Assembly (NCBI GenBank): GCA_019155205.2
Contig: JAHNZQ020003149.1
Coordinates: 1,535,108-1,576,242, forward strand
Direction: 5' to 3'
Source of the DNA: Gracilaria vermiculophylla
Lineage: Eukaryota > Rhodophyta > Florideophyceae > Gracilariales > Gracilariaceae
DNA length: 41,135 nt
The position numbers were made by a program, and so were the translations under genes. Of the stretch, positions 9,745 through 19,035 are shown piece by piece. Under the pieces are notes generated by a model, which saw only the letters and a program-made list of their open reading frames with translations, was not told where the DNA came from and searched no databases. Each line of letters opens with the position of its first letter. Within the stretch, counting starts at the first letter, position 1.

Positions 9745-10977
9745 ATGCCGCACGGTAGGCACTTCTCCACAAAATCCATCAAGCTTCTCGCCGATGATAT
9801 CAACTCCAACTTTGCCGAAGAGACCGTCGACAACTTCCTCAACACCCTGGCAAAGATCGACGCGCAGATTCACCAGGAATTTAACGTGATAAAGGGCGAC
9901 CTTTCCGTCGCGCAACGCCAGCTGGAGCAGGCCAACTCGAAGTGCCATTCTCTGCAGCATCAGAATGAAGCTTATGCCAAGAAGATTGTCTTTTTGTCTT
10001 CGCAGCTAGCCGCCGTCACTGCTCCTCGCGTCGCCGCATCGCCGTCCACTGCGCTTCCCGCTTCCCTCTCGGCCGTCAAGTGCACCTGCGCCGCATCGGG
10101 CGATGACCACCACCCGTCATGTGCCTTCACCAATGCCATCTTGTCAACGTCGAATCCGCAGCGCCTCATCCAGCTGTTGCTGGCGCGGGAAAAAGCCTAC
10201 CACAATCAACAAGCGCTTGTGCTCCGCCTCAAAATGGACAACACCGAGCTGCGAAACACGTACGACAACCTTTGGAAACGCTATCAAGACCTGCACACGA
10301 CCGAGAATCGCGCCGACAACAACATTGAGCACCTGTCCGTGCGCCTTCAGAACGCGGGACGTGAAGCATGCGATGTGGCAACGCATGTCGAGCAGCGCTT
10401 GAAAATCACGGCGGACAACATCAACAGCTTTCGTCAGTCCGTCACGCTTCGTCCGGCAGTTGCCACCAACGCGACGCAGCCCATCGTAGACGAGTACGAG
10501 CAGGACTCGGATGTTGAGACGGAATTCAACGTCACGGGATGTGCAGCGGCCGCCGATGAACTAATTGCCACCCTTGCGGCGCAAAAAGTTGCGCACGAGC
10601 GTTTAAGAAACACCGTGGTGGAGTTAACCAAAGAGTTGGAGCAGGGCATTGAAAAGCGGCAACATGAAGATGACCACATGAAACAAAAGTTCGATGACGT
10701 TGAGCAGAAGTTGACTGCTGCCAAGAAGGAGATCAGTGACAAGAATTCAGAGATCAATGATTTGAAAAGGCAGCTTACAAAAGTTCTCGCGGAATATGAA
10801 GCCATATCAAAGGCCCATTCCTACTCCAACGCAGAGCTGTCGCGGATCAGGGCCAACAATCGTGCAAAGACAAAGGAACGCCAATTATTGGATCGACATG
10901 ACCGTCATGATCGCCCCCACGCCCTCATGAATGCATCCGAGAATCGCCTTCATCACCGCAAGATCCACTTCAGGTGA
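9745..10977 (+). CDS. Orphan long coiled-coil protein
   Basis: A 410-residue protein starting M-P-H-G-R-H-F at 9745, in the good context CACCATG; an open frame 16 codons further upstream has no better start. It is predicted helical with coiled coils at roughly 20-90, 140-210 and 265-370. In the last, K-E-I-S-D-K-N-S-E-I-N-D-L-K-R is a textbook heptad run. A short A/P/S-rich segment with C-T-C-A-A-S-G-D-D-H-H and nearby Cys/His residues sits around 105-130. The tail is basic and histidine-rich. No motor, kinase or membrane domain is visible. Cytoskeletal, centrosomal or tethering roles are common for such proteins, but I cannot assign one. It converges with TPLATE; the stop codons are 216 bp apart. 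Confidence 0.85.
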   Translation: MPHGRHFSTKSIKLLADDINSNFAEETVDNFLNTLAKIDAQIHQEFNVIKGDLSVAQRQLEQANSKCHSLQHQNEAYAKKIVFLSSQLAAVTAPRVAASPSTALPASLSAVKCTCAASGDDHHPSCAFTNAILSTSNPQRLIQLLLAREKAYHNQQALVLRLKMDNTELRNTYDNLWKRYQDLHTTENRADNNIEHLSVRLQNAGREACDVATHVEQRLKITADNINSFRQSVTLRPAVATNATQPIVDEYEQDSDVETEFNVTGCAAAADELIATLAAQKVAHERLRNTVVELTKELEQGIEKRQHEDDHMKQKFDDVEQKLTAAKKEISDKNSEINDLKRQLTKVLAEYEAISKAHSYSNAELSRIRANNRAKTKERQLLDRHDRHDRPHALMNASENRLHHRKIHFR

Positions 10978-11193
10978 TTTATTTTATGTAAAGTTATTGG
11001 ATGAATTCTTTCTATCTCATTTGTTAAGATCAAAACGCGAACGCAGCTGTACACTACCAATGTGTTCTATGCCCTGCTTTGATCACACTGACCAATCAAA
11101 ACCAAAACGTTCGCTGTTAATTCTGGCCAACTGCCGTCTCGTGACCTTCATTCTATCCGCCATGGACTTTCAGATTTGTTCTCTCCATAGCTC

Positions 11194-14100
11194 TCAGCGG
11201 CAGATTCGGGCGCTGTGAGCAACTCTCCAGCGCTGGTACGGAGAAAGATTCTGCTCAGATTCTGTGATGAAGTACGCGTCCTGCGGTCGTAGGGCAATTT
11301 TCCGTTCTTCCTCGGATAAATCCTCATCCGCGAATATCACACGATACGAGCCCTTCAGCCACTCTCGACATTCCTCGCGAAACGCTGTGTTATAGCCGTC
11401 AGAGTTGCTCCTGATGGTGACATATACAACACACGGGCCAGTTCCCATCCTCCCCCGTGCCTCTGGTGCCAACACAGCGACAGCAACATAATCCCCTCGA
11501 GATGAGTCTGCAACAAGCGAGCACACGTGTGAATACGTACGCATGCGCCCAATTTGCCGGAGACATTTGCTTTTTCTCTCCAGTGTATCAATAAAGCCAT
11601 CCACAGATTGGTCCCTACTGATGTGAGCCTGAAAAGAGATCGAAAACCGCATCAGATCCCATCTCCTTCTGAACACATCAACCCCGGCATTGTTCGCCGG
11701 TTTTCTTAGCAAAAGCACGTCCGAACTAGGCACGTAATACGGCACGCATGGCTGCTCTGCAACACTGGCCTTTCCCGCTTCTGCCGAACCTTCATGGGTC
11801 GTGAGTATCGATATAAACACCTCTCCCGCAAACCCTTGATCCTTTCTTACAGCTAATACCAATCGTTGAGTCACCGCGGCTCCCGGATCCAAGGTGCCGA
11901 GTGTGTAAACTGTCGGTGCATCGGGTAGTGGAATCAATGCGCCTGCAGCTGAAAAGATGAGGCTGGTGGAACTCGATCTCACTTTGGAACGATTCAAAAC
12001 GTCGACCCGCATGAGAGCTGTACCCTTTACAGTGTCCATGGAGTGTGAAGCCACGACGCTGAAGGGATCTGAGGCACCGTTAAGCGTTTGATGATTCCCT
12101 TCAACTGGAAGCCCCTTCCCGATGCTAGAATTTCTCAGTGAAGCTTGGTTGAACGCTTTCATCTTCTTGAGAGCGACGTCCGACACGTTCAAGACGGATT
12201 CCTCCGTGTTGAGAATCGTCGAGCCTCTTGAGTAGTCGTACAATCTGGAAGAAGCAAATATGCAGCTCTCTGTGATATCTTCCATCCAAGCAATGGGATC
12301 GGTCCGTCCATTGAAAGCGTTCGACTTCGATCGCCGTCGGGCAATGTTGCTCAGGTCCCGCACGGGGACGGGCTTTGGAAAGTAGTCGTCCATGTACATC
12401 TCCACAGAAGATACTGTGTTCCGAATGGCTTCCAGGACGATGAAGTCAGAGCTTTCGGCCTCGTCCATGATTCCGATATACTTTCTAAGCACGAGGATTG
12501 CTTTTTCTGCCATTGGTGGGTTGTGCGCTATGAGAGCCAAGAGTGACGAAAGGGCAGCATACACATAGTCTGTCGTGAGTGTAGATCCCTCAGATGCAGC
12601 AGTAGCCAACGCTATGCTCCCAAATATAGTATTCTCTATGGCTGTAGCAACGGTTCCAACAGTTTGAAGCACGGCCTTTGTCCTTTTCGACACCGCAGTG
12701 ACCATACTGACATAGCCGCCTTCACTGACCCGTTCAGCTGGTGTTTTGTAGCCTTGTTTAGCTTCACTCCACAGTGCCCCGGTCTGTAGTTCTCGCAGTT
12801 GTATTTCATTGTCCTTGTAGTGCTCTTGAATATGATTCCAAATGGCTTTCAACATATGGCCAGCATTAGCTTCGGCTTTCATACCGCTTGTAAGCCAATA
12901 CCTAGTCACGCATACAAGAAGGGAAGCTCGGATTCCGATATCTTGTTGATCGAGAGTGGCCTTCACCATGAGCTCTTGCAATCGCTCATATTCCTCCATA
13001 CCGACGCCTTGAGATCGCAGAAGGAAAGAAGAATACTGCCCAAGGGCATCAAATAACTTGAGAAACAGTTCCTTTGCAAACGCAGAGGCAGGCGAATATG
13101 ACCAATTCAGACATTGAATGGTCTTGTTCATCAACTGCGATAACATTACTGCCCATGTATTCGTCAGCGTGAGGCGCAAATTCGGATCTGGGCACTTGAA
13201 GATCTTCCGCGAAGCATCAAGAAGACTCTGTGAAATGCAGCACATCAGCTCTGACGCAACAGCAGAGTCGCTTGAATCCACGACCCCATGCCAAGAGTCG
13301 GACGTAATCAACGACTTCATCGTAATTCCCACCCCTGCATCCCGCCCACTCAAGTCATATTCCACTACCGTGGACGATATGACACTGAATGCCTCCAGTC
13401 TGGCGCTTTTAGCCGGGCATTTCGCTGCAAATGGTAACAAACTAACGCTCATGGCTGAGATAAACTTGTTGTTGACATAGTCGTTCTTACTGAGGGCCGC
13501 AAGGGCGTTCGATGCATCGCGCACCAGCGCAGCCATGACGACGAGCGGAAGTTTAGCGTCGTTTTCAAGTAAGATGCGCGTGATTCGGCGAGTGGCTTTG
13601 ATTCCCCAAGATGCAACTTTCTCAGCGGAAGGGTTCTCCTTGGCGTGGCTGCAGACATAAAGCAGTGAAGTACACGCACAGGAAGAAAGCTCCAAGTTAG
13701 CACTGTCACATAGCGGGACGGCGACATGATCCACAAAGTTGATGCCCCATTTCGAAGCAATCTGGTGGGCTTGGGAAACGTTTTGAAGGCCTGACCGCGA
13801 TGCTTGCGGATCCAGTATGTAGCTGACCAATCGGGCTAACCCTTTCAATGCATCTTTTGCTATACGAACACTGCTGGCGGTTTCGTCGTCCGCAGACTTG
13901 GCATGGGTTGTGAGCAAGGGAACGAATCGGTCGGCGATTTTTTTGTGACTGGGAACAAGGACATCCCAAATGGCGGAGGCGGTGGCCCTTCTGGTAGCAT
14001 TGAGTAAGGTTGGGGCATCTGCCCAAGCCTCTAAAGCGTATTGGGTGAGGGAGCGCAGAGCGGCAGTCGCAACTTGATGCGAGTCATCAAACAAAGCTTG

Positions 14101-14646
14101 CAAAAGCGCAAGCAACAAGCGCTCTATAGAGTTTCGAACGACGGAAAGCTGGTGTTCTTTCAGTTGCTCAAGCCTGACAGCCTCGATAGACGGGGCGGTA
14201 AGCGGACGAAGCCTGAGCACAAAGGACGCCGTGGCCTCGACGGCGGCGTTGCGAATGGCTGGCGCGGGGTCATTGGCGAGGCACTCAATCAGCGACGACG
14301 TGGCATAGACGCAGAGATGTTGCAAGGCAGCGTGCGGCAGGGAAGGAATCTTGAGCAGGACGACGTGGCAAACGGCGGTGCCATGCCTGTTCAAATTCTC
14401 GGCGATGACGGAGAGCGTGTCGACCCAGAAGGGGTGCGAGGAGGACGTGGTGAGCGCGTCGAGCGCGAGGGAGAGAATGCGGGGGGTGGTTCCACTGGAG
14501 GACAGCAGGCAGTGGCGCACGATGCGCTCGGCGCTCTGCGAGATATCGTGGCCCTTGGCGGCGCGCTGCAGGAGCTTGTGCAGCGTGAGCAGCTGCAGCT
14601 CCTTGCGGGAAAGGCTCTGGCTGATTTCGTCGACGAGATCGGACAT
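11194..14646 (-). CDS. TPLATE: TPLATE-like large subunit of the TSET/TPLATE adaptor complex
   Basis: A 1150-residue protein; plant TPLATE is about 1,176. TPLATE is a beta-adaptin-related subunit of the TSET complex, which acts with AP-2 and clathrin at the plasma membrane in endocytosis. Family match: the N-terminal pattern L-x-x-x-I-x-x-x-L followed by L-L-Q-R-A-A-K-G-H-D-I-S, a long alpha-solenoid of helical repeats to about residue 790, a disordered linker, an appendage-like beta region ending in P-Y-Y-V-P-S-S-D-V-L-L-L, and the C-terminal platform part around V-Y-V-T-I-R-S-N-S-D. The frame runs 200 codons further upstream into low-complexity antisense of PEN-2, so the ATG at 14646 (M-S-D-L-V-D-E-I) is the credible start. 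TSET is absent from animals and fungi, which supports a plant-like lineage. It faces PEN-2 head to head. Confidence 0.85.
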   Translation of the reverse strand: MSDLVDEISQSLSRKELQLLTLHKLLQRAAKGHDISQSAERIVRHCLLSSSGTTPRILSLALDALTTSSSHPFWVDTLSVIAENLNRHGTAVCHVVLLKIPSLPHAALQHLCVYATSSLIECLANDPAPAIRNAAVEATASFVLRLRPLTAPSIEAVRLEQLKEHQLSVVRNSIERLLLALLQALFDDSHQVATAALRSLTQYALEAWADAPTLLNATRRATASAIWDVLVPSHKKIADRFVPLLTTHAKSADDETASSVRIAKDALKGLARLVSYILDPQASRSGLQNVSQAHQIASKWGINFVDHVAVPLCDSANLELSSCACTSLLYVCSHAKENPSAEKVASWGIKATRRITRILLENDAKLPLVVMAALVRDASNALAALSKNDYVNNKFISAMSVSLLPFAAKCPAKSARLEAFSVISSTVVEYDLSGRDAGVGITMKSLITSDSWHGVVDSSDSAVASELMCCISQSLLDASRKIFKCPDPNLRLTLTNTWAVMLSQLMNKTIQCLNWSYSPASAFAKELFLKLFDALGQYSSFLLRSQGVGMEEYERLQELMVKATLDQQDIGIRASLLVCVTRYWLTSGMKAEANAGHMLKAIWNHIQEHYKDNEIQLRELQTGALWSEAKQGYKTPAERVSEGGYVSMVTAVSKRTKAVLQTVGTVATAIENTIFGSIALATAASEGSTLTTDYVYAALSSLLALIAHNPPMAEKAILVLRKYIGIMDEAESSDFIVLEAIRNTVSSVEMYMDDYFPKPVPVRDLSNIARRRSKSNAFNGRTDPIAWMEDITESCIFASSRLYDYSRGSTILNTEESVLNVSDVALKKMKAFNQASLRNSSIGKGLPVEGNHQTLNGASDPFSVVASHSMDTVKGTALMRVDVLNRSKVRSSSTSLIFSAAGALIPLPDAPTVYTLGTLDPGAAVTQRLVLAVRKDQGFAGEVFISILTTHEGSAEAGKASVAEQPCVPYYVPSSDVLLLRKPANNAGVDVFRRRWDLMRFSISFQAHISRDQSVDGFIDTLERKSKCLRQIGRMRTYSHVCSLVADSSRGDYVAVAVLAPEARGRMGTGPCVVYVTIRSNSDGYNTAFREECREWLKGSYRVIFADEDLSEEERKIALRPQDAYFITESEQNLSPYQRWRVAHSARICR

Positions 14647-14875
14647 AGCCGCTGCGCAGGCCGCGGCGCGGAGGGGGCGGGGGCGCCGGCGCGCTGGCGG
14701 CACCGCGGGGGGCGGCGCGCGAAGACGGTGCGTTTTACGCTTTTGGGCGCAGCGGCGCACGGGCCACACACGCGCCTGTCGCGTCGCGCCCGCTGGCGAG
14801 GTGCCGCCGCGCGCGACGCGGCGCTTGTCGCAGCGCCGCGCGTCGCACCGCGCGCCCCGCACCGCCGCCGCCCAA
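14647..14875. promoter_or_regulatory. Divergent promoter between TPLATE and PEN-2
   Basis: Only 229 bp separate the two opposed start codons, so both 5' UTRs and both core promoters must fit here or overlap the genes. The stretch is extremely GC-rich, full of CGCG and GCCGC runs, and has no TATA-like sequence. This fits a bidirectional, CpG-type promoter. The transcription starts cannot be placed. Confidence 0.5.
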
Positions 14876-15523
14876 ATGGCGCCGTCGCCGGCGCCGGAGC
14901 GCGCGCCAGCGCCCACCGAGCAGCCCCCCCCCGCGCCGCGCCCGCCCATGACGCACGTCGCCGACCAGCCCGCGCACGCGCCGCAGGCCGCCGGCAACGC
15001 GCCCTGGCAGCGCGCCGGCGCCGCGCTGGCGCCGCCCGCCGATCCCGCCGCCAGGGCCAAGGCCGACAAATGGAACCGCCACAACCGCGCCGACGCGCAC
15101 GCCCGCGAGCAGCGCCGCGTGCAGCGCGCCGCCGAGCGCCAGAAGCGCAAGGAGGAGGAGGAGCGCCTCCGTGCCGAGCAGCTGGAGAACAATGCCCGCC
15201 GCATGTACATCGCCGGCTTTTTTGCGCTCCCGCTTGTCTGGCTCGTTGCCCTCATTTACTTCCGCGAAGAACATAAAGATGAAAACGGCAATCAACGCAT
15301 AAAGCAATGTAAGTGCCCTCACGCCGCTGCACTGCCTGTCAGCGCGCTTCATGCTCACCTATCTGTTCTCACCCCGCGCCCAGACTACCGACGAGCCCGC
15401 TTCTGGCTCGTCGTGTACACCGTGCTGTTTGTCGCATGGTTCATTGCGTTCCAAGTCAAAGCAGACACGTTTTCGTCCATTAACATCGTCAACTTCACCG
15501 GGACGAGCCCTTCAGGAGTCTAA
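14876..15523 (+). CDS. PSENEN: PEN-2, gamma-secretase subunit, with N-terminal extension (2 exons)
   Basis: PEN-2 activates presenilin in the gamma-secretase complex, which cleaves membrane proteins within the bilayer. Exon 1 is 14876-15308, the intron 15309-15383, exon 2 15384-15523, giving 190 residues. The core matches the family: A-G-F-F-A-L-P-L-V-W-L-V hairpin segment, then F-R-E-E, then after the splice R-R-A-R-F-W-L-V-V and the second span ending W-F-I-A-F-Q. Splicing creates I-K-Q-Y-Y-R-R, which aligns with the I-K-G-Y of animal PEN-2, so the intron is well supported. Animal PEN-2 is about 101 residues; here about 100 extra residues precede the core, first proline/alanine-rich, then a Lys/Arg/Glu helix. 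Start is the ATG at 14876; the frame is open further upstream but lies in the GC-rich promoter. Stop codon lies 8 bp from that of the opposing VTE6 gene. Confidence 0.88.
   Translation: MAPSPAPERAPAPTEQPPPAPRPPMTHVADQPAHAPQAAGNAPWQRAGAALAPPADPAARAKADKWNRHNRADAHAREQRRVQRAAERQKRKEEEERLRAEQLENNARRMYIAGFFALPLVWLVALIYFREEHKDENGNQRIKQCKCPHAAALPVSALHAHLSVLTPRPDYRRARFWLVVYTVLFVAWFIAFQVKADTFSSINIVNFTGTSPSGV
15309..15383 (+). other. 75-nt spliceosomal intron in PEN-2, open in frame
   Basis: The donor is GTAAGT after AAGCAAT and the acceptor is CGCGCCCAG. The intron interrupts a codon after its first base. Its length is a multiple of three and it has no in-frame stop, so a retained copy would insert 25 residues between the two hydrophobic segments rather than truncate the protein. 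Confidence 0.85.
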
Positions 15524-15531
15524 TCTGTACC

Positions 15532-16455
15532 CTATACCCTTAACACCAGATATAAACCCATAGCTACAACAGCTCCAACAAGCGTGTTCAAAAAGTTAAC
15601 AAATTCATTAGACCATCCCATCCGTTCTTGGATCGTAGCGCCTATGAAACTCTCCACCGTAGTAGCAATGAATGAGGCCACAATACATATCACTACTTGT
15701 ACGTGGTTCGATATCAAACCCACGACCAAAGCATACCACGACGCAATGGCTGCCGCCCCAATGCCTGCCAATGTGCCTTCAACGCTTATCGCACCTTCCG
15801 TACCGCGAGGAACACGTTGCAATGACGTCACCAGATAAGTAGTACTTCCATACGCCTTTCCAATCTCACTTGAAGTTGTATCCGCAAATTTGGTCGCAAG
15901 CGATGAAGTGTACCCGACCATCAACGTAGAAGTGAACAATGCGCGAACCCCCCCACCTCCCCTCACCAAATACGGAATCAAGCCAACGCAAACAGCGCAG
16001 ATCGCACTCACGGCCGCCGAACCCCAAAGGTTTTCCGGACCACGAGCCCCGCGCCGTTTCTCAGCGATCCCCAACGCCTCCTTCGTGTCCCGCCCAACGC
16101 GCGTGACAAGCGATCCCACCATCAAAAACGCAAAACAGAGACTGTATCCCTGCCACGACAAGCACGACCATAGTATCACGCCCAGCACGAACGCGTGGTA
16201 AAGGCCCTGTTTCGTAAGCACCCGCTGTTGTGCCACACTCGCGCCCACGAATAGCACCGAGTTCAAAACGAGCGCCTGCGCCAGGGCTGACGACTGCAAC
16301 GTGGATGCCAGCGGCAGATGGCTTTTGACAGACGTTCTCCGCGACGGTCTTTGCGGAGCGGGCGGCGGTCTGAGGCGCGTGCGGTGAGGAGTTCGTCGTC
16401 GTTGGCGAATTTGCTGCACAGGCGGGCAGAATGCGGTGAGGGTGCGACAAGACAT
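15532..16455 (-). CDS. VTE6: Phytyl-phosphate kinase, VTE6 / DUF92 (TMEM19) family, plastid-targeted
   Basis: VTE6 phosphorylates phytyl phosphate to phytyl diphosphate, recycling chlorophyll-derived phytol into tocopherol at plastid membranes. The protein has 307 residues: an Arg/Pro/Ser-rich leader (about 1-50) suited to a transit peptide, then a polytopic membrane domain. Diagnostic runs are R-G-P-E-N-L-W-G-S-A-A-V (138-149), A-T-K-F-A-D-T-T-S-S-E-I-G-K-A-Y-G (187-203) and R-V-P-R-G-T-E-G-A-I-S-V-E-G-T (214-228), the hallmark conserved motifs of DUF92 proteins. At least five further membrane spans are visible. The start at 16455 (M-S-C-R-T) gives the leader. Bacterial and animal DUF92 relatives have other or unknown substrates; the leader plus motif match favours VTE6. 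Confidence 0.88.
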   Translation of the reverse strand: MSCRTLTAFCPPVQQIRQRRRTPHRTRLRPPPAPQRPSRRTSVKSHLPLASTLQSSALAQALVLNSVLFVGASVAQQRVLTKQGLYHAFVLGVILWSCLSWQGYSLCFAFLMVGSLVTRVGRDTKEALGIAEKRRGARGPENLWGSAAVSAICAVCVGLIPYLVRGGGGVRALFTSTLMVGYTSSLATKFADTTSSEIGKAYGSTTYLVTSLQRVPRGTEGAISVEGTLAGIGAAAIASWYALVVGLISNHVQVVICIVASFIATTVESFIGATIQERMGWSNEFVNFLNTLVGAVVAMGLYLVLRV

Positions 16456-17924
16456 TTTGAGCAGTGCACGGTCGGCTTCTTGGCGCGAGCGGATGGTCGC
16501 CCGCCGCCGGAGATGCGTAGCTGTCTGACGCGTTTCCGTACTTTATTCCACAAAATGTGTTTACGCGGTCGACTTGCCTCCGCCAAAGGTTTTCTCCCTG
16601 CCGGTCCGGATGCGACCGCAGAGCCGTTTCGCGCTAGGGCGGCAGGTGTTTGACAATAGGCAGCTCAACGACGATGGGCGCCCCAATCACTTTTGTTGAT
16701 TGTTTCAATTTAGTTACAACCTAACGATGCCATTGCAAATTTACAAATCAAACGACGTAGTAATCGACTTGGGTCATATCTCAAGTCACAGCCAGCGGAC
16801 ATCTGGTTGTAAAACAATTTTTGCAAGCCACCATCCAGAGTCCTTACGCAATCTCTCCCGCTCGTCACATATTTCAGCCGTCACCGTCCTACTCTGGCAG
16901 GATGCTAAACATCCTTTTGCACGTGTCGTTGTAGTTTAAGACATGTGCGAAGCTGCGCTTCGTCTCCTATAAAGAATCTTGTCATCGATCTTAGCAGCTT
17001 TACCGTCCTGCACACAACAGACGCTGCCATCGTTTTGGTCGTAGTGATTGGCATGATGGGCTTACTAGCAAGTCAATCACACCAATAACATTAAATGCTC
17101 TCTACTGGCCATATGATCTTCTATCTGGTACACCACATACATGTAAAGATTTCACAAGTGTTTTTATCAACTTGATAAACACATCAGCTTTCCTTCGCAA
17201 AAATCTACATGACACTTTCCTGCGAGAAGTTTTCTCTCGATTCAGAAGCCCTGATTTTTGCAATTCTCTGTTCGTCATCTACTTGCCTTTCATGACCAAA
17301 ATTTCTTGGCTCAAAACATGAGCAATTGCTATTCATCTCTTCCAAGAGATAAGGCAATTAAAAATGCATACATGACCTTCTGAACAACGCAGCCAAATCT
17401 GAAAACGCAATTTGATCACATGAAAAGTCGGATTCGGCTTTGAGAATATTTTCAATGCGATCTCGTATCAAGTTGGAAACATAAGTTTCTCTGCCGGAGA
17501 ACTGTATCCATCCTTCATGTTGCTGGAAAATCTATCCATGCTAGGGCAAGTCCTCAAACAAGAAAAAGAACTCACAGAATACCTGTAATCACGCACATTT
17601 TCTTCTTCTATGTTTTGAGTAGCCGCCTTTACCACTGAGCTGATAAGAAGCTATCAGAAAAATTACTATGTTTCCTTTTCAAAAAGACAAAGAAAGAATG
17701 AAGTCTTGATTCGTGTTTCAAAGCATTGGGAAGATTAATATAAAACCTTTTCTTTCGTATGCGATATATGTTATGATTCTGATGTTGATGGAACTGAGGT
17801 TTTCAATCTCGTCTAAACTGTCCAATACTATACCACGCCTTCTTGAAGAAAAGATCTGCATAGGACGACTGTTTCTAATTATGTGACTGAGGCTATTCTC
17901 TGGTTTCCGATTTCACTCCCTCTG

Positions 17925-18260
17925 TGAAAAAGACGGCCGGGGCGTAATCGGACATCGTGAGCTCGAAACGCGCGTAGTAGGTGCGCAAAGGGACGGAGGG
18001 TGCAGAGTATCGTGCGGAGCATGGGCTTTGTGCGGTGCGATCGCCGGAGGGACTAAGGAAGGCACAGGTGAAGACCAGACTGTTGCGTTTGGATTCTTCC
18101 CCGGACCAGGCCGAGAGGCCGGAGGTCCTGTCGGTTTCATTATGGGACTCTGCGAAATGTACGCACCTGCGAGGTGCCGTCGGGGTGCGTGCTGCACCGT
18201 ACGTTAGAGCGAGTGCGCAGAGTAAAGGATTTCAGCAGCCTGTGTCTGCCACAACGGCAA
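17925..18260. other. GC-rich island with overlapping open frames
   Basis: Within AT-rich sequence this 330-bp block is clearly GC-richer and is open in three frames at once: two plus, one minus, each 85-115 codons. One plus frame reads T-V-A-F-G-F-F-P-G-P-G-R-E-A-G-G, which looks protein-like, but none has a convincing start or family match. It could be a gene relic, an exon of an unrecognised gene or a regulatory island. Confidence 0.3.
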
Positions 18261-18907
18261 GCCGAATTAACGTAGCTAATTTTTACCTTCTGTATTCTGA
18301 TGCGGTTTCCAAAATATCTTCTTGACTGTGAAGGATGTGCTCCCATTCCCCATCGCAACTGAAGGTTACACTGTACATATTTCTTTCTCCCAAGGAGGGT
18401 AGAACCTCTTGTAGAGCTCCTTTTTGTTAGTTGATCGATTGATATGCTGCTTCCATCCTCGTGACAGTGCAATTTTGTCGTACGTCATTTTTGACGAGCG
18501 AACGAAGCGTCTCTCCACATTAAAAGGCAGTCATACTCGCTCCGCGTGAAATTTTGCAGCTGAGGTTTCCGTCTGTCCCACAGTGCACAGTATTCATACC
18601 AGTGCTGTTTATCACAGTCTTCCGGAACAAAGCTACGTTACGGAGCCATTGGATACCATTAAGTCGGCATGCTTCCTCAACGTGGAAACAAATTAGAATC
18701 GCACTGGGTACGTTTCTGCGTTTTTGTCATTTTTGATACTTCTCTATATCTAATTACTTTGCTTCATGCCGCCACTGATATCAGTCGTTGCCGCCTTTAC
18801 TTCTTGGCTCTTCTCCTTTTGAGCTCGGCTTATCGCTATGGACCGCATTAGCTTGGCGAGGAATGTAGAAGCGCAGCGCAGCGCTGCAATTGCACTTTTT
18901 TTATTCA

Positions 18908-19035
18908 CGTGCGCCAACAAATATTGTGGAAGGAGATTTACTACAACAGCTTAACGAACAACTACAATTACAGCTACATATATATTTTTTAAGTTTACAT
19001 GCGCCAACAAACATTGTGGGAGATTTTTTGTCAAT
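18908..19035 (+). repeat. Imperfect direct repeat, two ~30-bp copies
   Basis: TGCGCCAACAAATATTGTGG followed by AAGGAGATTT (from about 18910) recurs as TGCGCCAACAAACATTGTGG followed by GAGATTT (from about 19000). The copies are about 95 bp apart and differ by one substitution and a short gap. This looks like an old tandem or slippage duplication. Confidence 0.6.

Noticed and set aside
14041..15276. Plus-strand frame of 411 codons opposite TPLATE
   Set aside because: Low-complexity basic sequence antisense to the clearly conserved TPLATE gene, continuing in the wrong frame through PEN-2.
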